The notes beneath the pieces were generated by a model. It was not told the DNA's origin, ran no database searches, and saw only the letters and a list, made by a program, of their open reading frames with translations. Shown piece after piece: positions 1 through 5,657 of a stretch of 7,607 bases of DNA. Position 1 is the first letter of the stretch. Each line of letters starts with the position of its first letter. A program made the translations under genes and the position numbers. The DNA comes from Acidimicrobium sp. UBA3029. GTDB taxonomy: Bacteria; Actinomycetota; Acidimicrobiia; Acidimicrobiales; Ilumatobacteraceae. The stretch covers positions 19,818-27,424 of the forward strand of contig DFDK01000013.1 in NCBI GenBank assembly GCA_002367695.1, written 5' to 3'.

Positions 1-1026
1 AACTTTGTTGAGTCAGCCCAGTTTCTTAAAGGCACATTCGGTGAACCTCGCTCGTTCAGCATCCGAGCACACCGCGCCCTCAAAACACGAATCAACGATT
101 TTGACATTGTGCACGACAATCAATGCCTCGGATACGGCATCCTCAAAATTGAAAAAATCATTCCGACAATCGTGACATTGCACCACCCCATCACCAAAGA
201 TCGCAAGCTCGAGATGGAACACACACCAACTTGGTGGAAACGCAAGGCCATTGGTCGCTGGTATTCATTTGTCGAGATGCAAGGCAAAGTAGCGAGCAAG
301 ATGCCGCGCGTTGTGGTGGTCAGCAAAAACTCGATTGACGACATTCACACCGACATGAAAGTGCCGCTCGATCGCATGCGGCTAGTGCCGGTTGGCGTTG
401 ATCACGAGTTGTTCTCCCCTAAACCGTCGGTGCAGCGCAAGCCAGGACACATGATTACCACTGCGTCAGCCGATGTTGCCCTCAAAGGTCTTTCATACTT
501 ACTCGAAGCTCTTGCAAAATTGCGCACCGAGCGCGAGGTGCACCTGACCATCATTGGCAAGCCACGCGAAGGCGCAAACGCCGACCTCATCCGTTCACTT
601 GGTCTCGAAGATTGCATCTCACACGTTTCGGGAGTTACAGACGAACGCATTGTTGAGTTGTATGCGCAAGCCGAGCTCGCGGTGGTGCCAAGTTTGTACG
701 AGGGCTTTAGTCTTCCTGCGATCGAAGCAATGGCGACCGGCACGTGCTTGGTTGCCACTACGGGTGGTGCACTCCCCGAAGTTACTGGTGTCGACAACGA
801 CACAGTGCTGTCATGCCCAGCAGGCGATGCAGAAGCATTAGCCGCGACTATTCGTCGTGGTCTTGACGACAAAGAGTTGCGAGATCGCATTGGTGCTGCA
901 GGCAGAGTCCGCGTTGTCGAGCGCTGGAGCTGGCGCCATTGTGCGGCACTCACCGTTGATCAATACAAGGAAGTTCTTTCGATGCCACACAACGTCAAAA
1001 AACTTCAAAAAAGAGACGGCAAATAG
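1..1026 (+). CDS. GT4-family glycosyltransferase, 5' end cut by window edge
   Basis: This is the C-terminal 341 residues of a GT-B fold, retaining glycosyltransferase of family GT4, which moves a sugar from a nucleotide-sugar donor to an unknown acceptor in the cytoplasm. The frame is open from base 1. A GTG at 109 lies inside the conserved stretch FDIVHDNQCLGYG of the N-terminal acceptor domain, so it is an internal valine and not the start. The end of the N-terminal domain carries a VVVVSKNS strand and the linker GVDHELFSP. The C-terminal donor domain contains the retaining E-x7-E motif, EGFSLPAIE (window residues 234-242), followed by MATGTCLVATTGGALPEV, which binds the nucleotide-sugar phosphates and ribose in this family. 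The stop lies 2 bases before the downstream methyltransferase start, indicating one operon. Donor and acceptor are unknown. Family call is secure, substrate is not. Confidence 0.9.
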   Translation, partial: NFVESAQFLKGTFGEPRSFSIRAHRALKTRINDFDIVHDNQCLGYGILKIEKIIPTIVTLHHPITKDRKLEMEHTPTWWKRKAIGRWYSFVEMQGKVASKMPRVVVVSKNSIDDIHTDMKVPLDRMRLVPVGVDHELFSPKPSVQRKPGHMITTASADVALKGLSYLLEALAKLRTEREVHLTIIGKPREGANADLIRSLGLEDCISHVSGVTDERIVELYAQAELAVVPSLYEGFSLPAIEAMATGTCLVATTGGALPEVTGVDNDTVLSCPAGDAEALAATIRRGLDDKELRDRIGAAGRVRVVERWSWRHCAALTVDQYKEVLSMPHNVKKLQKRDGK

Positions 1027-1028
1027 CA

Positions 1029-1760
1029 ATGCTGACCGTGCGCTTTAGCGAACTTTCCATTGGCCCTGGCACGCTATTTCTTGATGCTGGTGCAGGCTTT
1101 GGTCGCCACGCATTTGAGGCCGCACGACTTGGTGCGCAAGTTGTTGCACTCGACTATGCCCAAGACGAAGTAATTGCCATGCGCGCGACCTTTAGTGCCA
1201 TGTACGAAGCCGGCGAGATCAAAGCCGAAAACCTTGTGGGTGTGTTGCGCGGCGATGCCACATGCTTGCCATTTGCCGACAACTCATTTGATTGCATTGT
1301 GACCTCTGAAGTGCTCGAGCACATCCAAAACGACGTGGCTGCATTGAGCGAACTCGCTCGCGTGCTCAAGCCGGGCGGCACACTTGGCGCCACCGTGCCG
1401 TCATGGTTTCCCGAAAAGATCAACTGGATGTTGTCGGACGAATACCACGCACCATTTGTGGTCGGTGGCCACGTGCGCATTTACAGCGGTACCGAACTCA
1501 AAGCAAAGCTGCGCGCAGCAGGTTTGCGCGTTGTTGGTCAGCATCGTGCCCACGGATTGCACTCACCATATTGGTGGCTGCGCTGCGCTGTTGGCCCTGC
1601 ACGCGAAGACAACCGGATGGTTAACGTCTACAAAAAGTTTTTGGAATGGGACATCATCTCTAAACCAAAAGTCACGCAAGTAGCCGAACGAGTGCTTGCA
1701 CCTGTTCTTGGCAAAAGTTATGTGGTGTACTCAATGAAGCCGGTAGAGAATGCCAACTAA
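1029..1760 (+). CDS. Class I SAM-dependent methyltransferase (Methyltransf_11 type)
   Basis: A 243-residue soluble Rossmann-fold methyltransferase. Motif I is LDAGAGFG (residues 18-25). The acidic residue that binds the SAM ribose is in VVALDYA (D42). A GDATCLPFADNSFDCIVTSEVLEHI segment gives motifs II-III, and RVLKPGGTLGATVP is the post-motif typical of small-molecule methyltransferases related to UbiE/Methyltransf_11. The ATG at 1029 is chosen because only a short lead (MLTVRFSELSIGPG) precedes motif I, as is normal for this family, and it sits 2 bases after the glycosyltransferase stop. The last 11 bases overlap the next gene. The C-terminal half (YWWLRCAVGP to VVYSMKP) is not part of the SAM core and probably forms the acceptor pocket. 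The neighbours suggest a glycosylated acceptor, but the methylated position (O, N or C) cannot be inferred. Confidence 0.88.
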   Translation: MLTVRFSELSIGPGTLFLDAGAGFGRHAFEAARLGAQVVALDYAQDEVIAMRATFSAMYEAGEIKAENLVGVLRGDATCLPFADNSFDCIVTSEVLEHIQNDVAALSELARVLKPGGTLGATVPSWFPEKINWMLSDEYHAPFVVGGHVRIYSGTELKAKLRAAGLRVVGQHRAHGLHSPYWWLRCAVGPAREDNRMVNVYKKFLEWDIISKPKVTQVAERVLAPVLGKSYVVYSMKPVENAN

Positions 1761-2802
1761 CGAACTTCCCGGTAACAATCTCGGCAATAATCTTGACGAT
1801 GTGATCACTCAGGAAGAGTTGCGTGCAACCGCTCAATCGATTGCGGCATTACAACTTTCGAGCGGCATGATCCCGTGGTTTGTCGGCGGACACTGCGACC
1901 CATGGAACCACGTTGAGACTGCAATGGCACTCGACGTAATGGGTTTGCATGATCAGGCTCAACTTGCGTACGAATGGCTCACCTCGGTGCAACGCGAAGA
2001 CGGTAGTTGGTTTAACTATTACTTACCAGACGGATCAGTTGAAGAAACCAAACTCGACACCAATGTGTGCGCGTACATCGGCACTGGAGTGTGGCATCAC
2101 TGGATGAGTACCAACGACAAACAATTTGTCGCGCGCATGTGGCCAGCGGTCAAGCGTGCAATGGAGTGGGTATTAGCGATGCGCCGTCCAGACGGCACCA
2201 TCTTGTGGGCTCGCGAAGTGAACGCAAACCCTTGGGACTATGCCTTACTGACTGGCTGTTCATCAGTTCGCCACGCCTTGCATTGCGCAGCAAACATTGG
2301 GGCAATTGTTGGTGACTCACAACCCGAGTGGCGCGCCGCCGCCGATGCAATCGACGAGATCATCAACACCAATCTCGATGCTTTCGAACCAAAACTTCGC
2401 TGGGCAATGGACTGGTATTACCCCGTGCTCACTGGAGCACTGACCGGCACTGAAGCAAAGACACGCATTGCCATGCAATGGGAAGAATTTGTGATCCCAT
2501 CTCGCGGTGTGCGCTGCGTCAATGACGAAGACTGGGTAACTGCAGCCGAAACAGCAGAATGCTCGCTAGCCCACTCTGCTATTGGCGACATCGACACCGC
2601 CAAGCAATTGTTGACATGGACAAATGCCCACCGTACCGAAAGTGGCGCATACCTCACCGGCATTGTTTACCCTGATCGGATTGTGTTTCCTGCCGACGAA
2701 TGCAGTGCGTATACCGGCGCCGCAGTGATCTTGGCCGCCAGCGCAATTAGTGGCAATACGGCAGCAAGCCAACTCTTTGGCGCATCAACCGTGCTCGACT
2801 AA
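1750..2802 (+). CDS. Alpha/alpha-toroid protein, 'prenyltransferase'/terpene-cyclase-like
   Basis: A 350-residue soluble protein of the (alpha/alpha)6 toroid type, the group actinobacterial genomes usually label 'prenyltransferase' or 'terpene cyclase-like'. What supports this is a set of repeating helical hairpins with QW-like motifs: QLSSGMIPW (35-43), QREDGSW (81-87, an exact Q-x3-G-x-W) and RRPDGTILWA (146-155). Other conserved-looking sites are DPWNHVETAMALD (50-62), LDTNVCAY (102-109), AMDWYYPVLTG and WVTAAETAECSLA. The DxDD acid motif of class II terpene cyclases is absent, and so is any DDxxD prenyl diphosphate motif, so a true cyclase or prenyltransferase activity is doubtful. A fold-related carbohydrate enzyme (six-hairpin glycosidase type) is a fair alternative. 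Translation probably couples to the methyltransferase, with which it shares 11 bases. The N-terminus has a short NNLG/NNLD repeat. Fold call is good; function is unknown. Confidence 0.75.
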   Translation: MPTNELPGNNLGNNLDDVITQEELRATAQSIAALQLSSGMIPWFVGGHCDPWNHVETAMALDVMGLHDQAQLAYEWLTSVQREDGSWFNYYLPDGSVEETKLDTNVCAYIGTGVWHHWMSTNDKQFVARMWPAVKRAMEWVLAMRRPDGTILWAREVNANPWDYALLTGCSSVRHALHCAANIGAIVGDSQPEWRAAADAIDEIINTNLDAFEPKLRWAMDWYYPVLTGALTGTEAKTRIAMQWEEFVIPSRGVRCVNDEDWVTAAETAECSLAHSAIGDIDTAKQLLTWTNAHRTESGAYLTGIVYPDRIVFPADECSAYTGAAVILAASAISGNTAASQLFGASTVLD

Positions 2803-2820
2803 ACAGTTTTTAAGTGTTTT

Positions 2821-3462
2821 TTATTTCACCCGCGTGAGCACACGCAACGAACCAGTCGTGCTCACATCTACGAACTTGCCGCTGTTTATTGCCGCCAGAT
2901 AAATCTCCTCATATGGAGCCTGACCCCCAAGTGCCGAATCAGTAAACACATCATGGATAGCCAAGATGCCACCCAGGGCAATATGCCCGTTCCACGCCGC
3001 ATAATCATTTGCTGCGACATCACGCGCGTGGCCTCCGTCAATAAAACACATCGCAATTTGTTGCATCCAGGTGCTTGCAATTGTTGGTGAGTCGCCAACA
3101 ACAGTTCGCACAGTGTCGGTGAGCAGTGCGCGGCTCATTGTTTTTTCAAAATGCGGCAACGTATTGAGCCGTCCCGTTGACGCGTCAACCAATGTTGGGT
3201 CGTGCCACTCCCAACCAATTTGATTTTCTTCTGACCCACCATGGTGATCAACTGCAAACAGTAATGTCTCGCAGGATTCTGCTGCTGCACCAAACCACAC
3301 GGTGCTTCGCCCACAGTACGAACCTATTTCAACCATTGGCAAACCAGGACAAGCTTTCCCGGCGGCTAGCGCTGCAGCGAAAAGAGCATCGCCTTCAATC
3401 TCCGGCATAAATCCGGTTGCACTAATCGCAACCATGCGTCGTTCGCCGCTCAATTTGGTCAC
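2821..3462 (-). CDS. Class I SAM methyltransferase, Methyltransf_24 type
   Basis: About 213 residues with a SAM-binding fold clearly different from the methyltransferase at 1029. Motif I is MVEIGSYCGRST (43-54), the ribose-binding acidic residue is in AVDHHGGSEEN (D72), and CFIDGGHARD (139-148) carries the D/H pair found in metal-assisted O-methyltransferases of the Methyltransf_24/CmcI-like group. ILAIHDV follows as a further metal-site candidate. Two starts are possible: GTG at 3462, or ATG at 3435 (MVAISATGF). The second leaves a more usual lead before motif I, and neither has a strong ribosome binding site. The upstream in-frame stop is the GH1 gene's own TAG, so the GTG start leaves a 15-base gap and the pair is almost certainly co-transcribed. 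Its 3' end faces the toroid gene with only 18 bases between. Substrate unknown; partnership with the facing glycosyltransferase cluster is inferred from proximity. Confidence 0.83.
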   Translation of the reverse strand: MTKLSGERRMVAISATGFMPEIEGDALFAAALAAGKACPGLPMVEIGSYCGRSTVWFGAAAESCETLLFAVDHHGGSEENQIGWEWHDPTLVDASTGRLNTLPHFEKTMSRALLTDTVRTVVGDSPTIASTWMQQIAMCFIDGGHARDVAANDYAAWNGHIALGGILAIHDVFTDSALGGQAPYEEIYLAAINSGKFVDVSTTGSLRVLTRVK

Positions 3463-3477
3463 GTCAAAAATTACTCG

Positions 3478-4713
3478 CTACGCATTACGCGGAAGCAACG
3501 CGTTGCCGCGAGCAATGCGACCAAGCCAGGATGCACTTGGTCGTGGCGTACGTACCTGTGTTTTCCAATCGACTGCGACGATTCCGAATGTTGGTCCGTA
3601 TCCATACATCCACTCAAAATTGTCCATCAAACTCCAATACGTATAGCCGCGAATATCAATTCCATCCTGAATGCAATTAAGCACTCCGTCAAGTGCGCCG
3701 TGCACGTACTCGATCCGTTCGGCATCGTCACTCGTAGCAATTCCGTTCTCGGTAACAATGATTGGCACATGGCCCGTCTTATCCCAGGCGCGACGAATAC
3801 ACGCCTCTAGCGCTTGAGGCCTGAACTCATATCCCATGATTGTCGTGCGCATGTCTTGGTCTGGTTGAATGCGACCGTCTTGGTTGAAACGCTCGCGCGT
3901 ATACGTCTGCACACCGAAATAGTCGTCGCCTTTGGCCGCTTCCAAAAAGCAGTCTTCAAGGCCGTCCCACGCCATGTCGCGTTTGCCTTCGGCTGCCTCG
4001 CGGTGAGATTCATCATCCACGTTGATGGTGTACTCCTGCATCGCGAGCGTTATTCCAAGAGGGGCGCTCGAAATTGACTTCACTGCATCGCGAGCCTTGA
4101 TGTGGGCCTGACAAAACACTTCGTTTGCTTTAGCGCGAGATTCACGAGACTTTGTACCAGGGGGAAACTCACCGAGCAAATATCCAATCGTCGAGACCAT
4201 GTTTGGTTCGTTAATGGTGCACCACTTGCCAACACCATCGCCAAGCGACTTGGCAACTTTCTCTGAAAATCTCGCAAATAAATCCGCCGTCGTATCATTC
4301 ACCCAACCACCCTGTGCTGCGACCCAACGCGGAGTAGTGAAGTGATGCAGCGTAACAACAGGTGTGATGTTGTGTTCGTGGCATGCTTCCAAAACTTTTC
4401 GGTAGTGATTGATTTCTGCCTGAGAGAACTCTCCGTCCTCTGGCTCGATGCGACTCCATTCAACACTGAATCGGTAGTTGTCAAAACCCAATTTGGCGAG
4501 CATCGCAATGTCCTGCGGGTACAGGTTGTAGTGATCGCAGGTGTCTCCGCTTGGCTCTTTAACACTCGTACCAACACGATGTTCCCATTCCCACCAATCG
4601 TTATTCCAGTTGTTGCCCTCCACTTGATGGGCTGCAGTTGCAGTGCCCCAAGTAAATCCGGCAGGAAACGAACGGGGATTTGATGATGTTGAAGCGGTAT
4701 TCGCACTTGTCAT
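3478..4713 (-). CDS. Glycoside hydrolase family 1 beta-glycosidase
   Basis: A 411-residue retaining GH1 enzyme, which cleaves beta-linked glucosides, galactosides or related sugars. The N-terminal GH1 signature FTWGTATAAHQVEG begins near residue 20. The acid/base glutamate is E169 in WCTINEPN, and the nucleophile is E322 in PIIVTENG. The sugar-binding tail NFEW followed by FGIVAVDW is present. There is no signal peptide, so it should act in the cytoplasm on imported or internally made glycosides. It is somewhat shorter than the usual 440-480 residues, and the strand usually reading LyHWDLP is LHHFTTPRW, a variant that may shift substrate preference. ATG at 4713 is chosen; a GTG at 4737 is in frame but would add eight residues without GH1 similarity and lies inside an inverted repeat. 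It is read divergently from tesB and runs into the Methyltransf_24 gene. Aglycone and sugar are unknown. Confidence 0.93.
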   Translation of the reverse strand: MTSANTASTSSNPRSFPAGFTWGTATAAHQVEGNNWNNDWWEWEHRVGTSVKEPSGDTCDHYNLYPQDIAMLAKLGFDNYRFSVEWSRIEPEDGEFSQAEINHYRKVLEACHEHNITPVVTLHHFTTPRWVAAQGGWVNDTTADLFARFSEKVAKSLGDGVGKWCTINEPNMVSTIGYLLGEFPPGTKSRESRAKANEVFCQAHIKARDAVKSISSAPLGITLAMQEYTINVDDESHREAAEGKRDMAWDGLEDCFLEAAKGDDYFGVQTYTRERFNQDGRIQPDQDMRTTIMGYEFRPQALEACIRRAWDKTGHVPIIVTENGIATSDDAERIEYVHGALDGVLNCIQDGIDIRGYTYWSLMDNFEWMYGYGPTFGIVAVDWKTQVRTPRPSASWLGRIARGNALLPRNA

Positions 4714-4720
4714 GAAATTA

Positions 4721-4726
4721 ACGCTA
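4721..4726 (-). promoter_or_regulatory. Candidate -10 box for GH1 (leaderless)
   Basis: Read on the minus strand this is TAGCGT, matching the actinobacterial TANNNT -10 pattern, 7 bases before the ATG at 4713. That spacing puts the transcription start on or next to the A of the ATG. No convincing -35 box is present 17 bases further upstream (TAGGTC). An inverted repeat fills the spacer, so the promoter may be controlled there. Confidence 0.4.
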
Positions 4727-4749
4727 GTCGGGCGCACACACCCGACCTA
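4725..4749. promoter_or_regulatory. Inverted repeat, candidate operator in GH1/tesB divergent region
   Basis: GTCGGG (4727-4732) and CCCGAC (4741-4746) form a perfect 6-base inverted repeat with an 8-base centre. Adding TA on each outer side (TA at 4725-4726; TA at 4748-4749, with one extra base at 4747) extends the symmetry. It lies between the GH1 start and the tesB start, in the spacer of the proposed GH1 promoter. A dimeric regulator, for example a LacI- or ROK-type sugar sensor, could bind here. It could also act as a small hairpin if the GH1 transcript began further upstream. No regulator gene is in the window. Confidence 0.4.
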
Positions 4750-4756
4750 TTGCTGG

Positions 4757-4762
4757 CATTAT
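4757..4762 (+). promoter_or_regulatory. Candidate -10 box for tesB (leaderless)
   Basis: CATTAT matches four of six TATAAT positions, including the important second A and last T, and ends 6 bases before the GTG at 4769. The AAAGG stretch immediately before the GTG is too close to serve as a Shine-Dalgarno, so a leaderless mRNA is the simplest reading. No clear -35 box is visible. Confidence 0.4.
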
Positions 4763-4768
4763 GAAAGG

Positions 4769-5626
4769 GTGAGTAAACCCCTCCAAGACCTGATCACTTT
4801 GCTCGACCTCGAAACCATAGAAGTCAACATCTTTCGCGGTCAGTCACCCGACGAAAATCGTCAACGAGTCTTTGGTGGTCAAGTTGCTGGGCAGGCTCTT
4901 GTAGCTGCGGCTCGAACCATCGACGAGCCAGGCCGCATGGTTCACTCATTACATGCATACTTTCTGCGCTCAGGCGACCCGGGTGTGCCGATTTTGTATG
5001 AAGTCGACCGCATTCGTGACGGCAAGAGCTTTTCCACACGTCGAGTTGTCGCGATTCAGCATGGGAAAGCGATTTTTAACGTGCAGGCAAGTTTTCAAAA
5101 ACCAGAACCTGGGCTTGAACATCAGATTGCGATGCCCGCCGATGTCCCTGATCCAGACTCGCTTCCCGATTTCAAGTCGTTGATGGAGCCGTACAAAGAA
5201 AAACTTGGCGACTGGTACGACAGGCCACGTCCGATCGACATGCGTTACGTCGATGGCAACCCGTTTACGCGCAGAGGTAATCCGCAGCCTGGCCAGCGAG
5301 TTTGGTTTCGCACCGATGGAAAACTTCCGGATGACAATGTATTGCACGCCTGCATCGTTACTTACGCAAGTGACATGACATTGCTCGACTCTGCACTATT
5401 ACCCCATGGTCGATCACTCGCAGATGGTTCGCTACAACTCGCCAGCCTCGATCATGCAATGTGGTTTCATCGCGAGTTTCGCGCCGATGACTGGCTGCTC
5501 TACCAGCAGTCCTCCATCTCGACATCCAATTCACGTGGCATGGCAGAGGGACACATCTTTACCCAGGATGGAAAACTTGTAGTCACGGTCGTGCAAGAAG
5601 GTCTTGCGCGCCTAGTAAACAAATAA
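4769..5626 (+). CDS. tesB: Acyl-CoA thioesterase II
   Basis: A 285-residue double hot-dog acyl-CoA thioesterase that hydrolyses acyl-CoA to free acid and CoA in the cytosol. It resembles E. coli TesB (286 residues) along its whole length: LLDLETIEVNIFRGQSPDENRQRVFGGQ at the start, HSLHAYFLRSGDP, RDGKSFSTRRVVAIQ, then SLDHAMWFHR and VVQEGLARL at the end. Mapping to the E. coli catalytic trio D204/T228/Q278 gives D202, S226 and Q276, a constant offset of two; serine for threonine is conservative and should keep the hydroxyl. GTG at 4769 is chosen because it begins exactly where the family begins; an upstream in-frame ATG at 4643 lies inside the GH1 gene and adds unrelated sequence. No Shine-Dalgarno is correctly spaced, while a -10-like CATTAT lies 6 bases upstream, so the mRNA may be leaderless. 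No clear functional link to its neighbours. Confidence 0.93.
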   Translation: MSKPLQDLITLLDLETIEVNIFRGQSPDENRQRVFGGQVAGQALVAAARTIDEPGRMVHSLHAYFLRSGDPGVPILYEVDRIRDGKSFSTRRVVAIQHGKAIFNVQASFQKPEPGLEHQIAMPADVPDPDSLPDFKSLMEPYKEKLGDWYDRPRPIDMRYVDGNPFTRRGNPQPGQRVWFRTDGKLPDDNVLHACIVTYASDMTLLDSALLPHGRSLADGSLQLASLDHAMWFHREFRADDWLLYQQSSISTSNSRGMAEGHIFTQDGKLVVTVVQEGLARLVNK

Positions 5627-5628
5627 CA

Positions 5629-5648
5629 ACTACAAACAAACTTGTAGT
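5629..5648. terminator. Hairpin between convergent tesB and mreB
   Basis: ACTACAA (5629-5635) and TTGTAGT (5642-5648) form a perfect 7-base stem around a 6-base loop, just after the tesB stop and before the mreB stop. On the minus strand the stem is followed by a T-rich run (TGTTATTTGTTT), so it could terminate the moaE-mreB operon. On the plus strand no T-tract follows. The stem is AT-rich and weak, so the call is tentative. Confidence 0.4.
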
Positions 5649-5657
5649 GCGTCTCGC

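Noticed and set aside
109..111. GTG at 109 as the start of the glycosyltransferase
   Set aside because: The frame is open to base 1 and the codons before it (DFDI) belong to a conserved stretch of the acceptor domain, so the gene starts outside the window.
402..953. Long minus-strand open frame of 183 codons opposite the glycosyltransferase
   Set aside because: Its translation is Ser/Arg/Thr-rich and low in recognisable domains, while the plus strand carries a clear GT4 protein; it is an antisense shadow.
1774..1800. Short tandem repeat encoding NNLG/NNLD at the toroid protein N-terminus
   Set aside because: Two imperfect 12-base units only; likely chance or a flexible lead, with no evidence of function.
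2803..2820. T-rich 18-base gap between convergent genes as a terminator
   Set aside because: No stem stronger than four AT pairs could be found, so a terminator cannot be supported.
4714..4737. Upstream GTG (4737) as the GH1 start
   Set aside because: It adds eight residues unlike GH1 and lies in the centre of an inverted repeat; a -10-like box fits the ATG at 4713 better.
4643..4768. Upstream ATG extending tesB by 42 codons
   Set aside because: The extension runs through the start of the GH1 gene and the divergent promoter region and has no TesB similarity; the family begins at the GTG at 4769.
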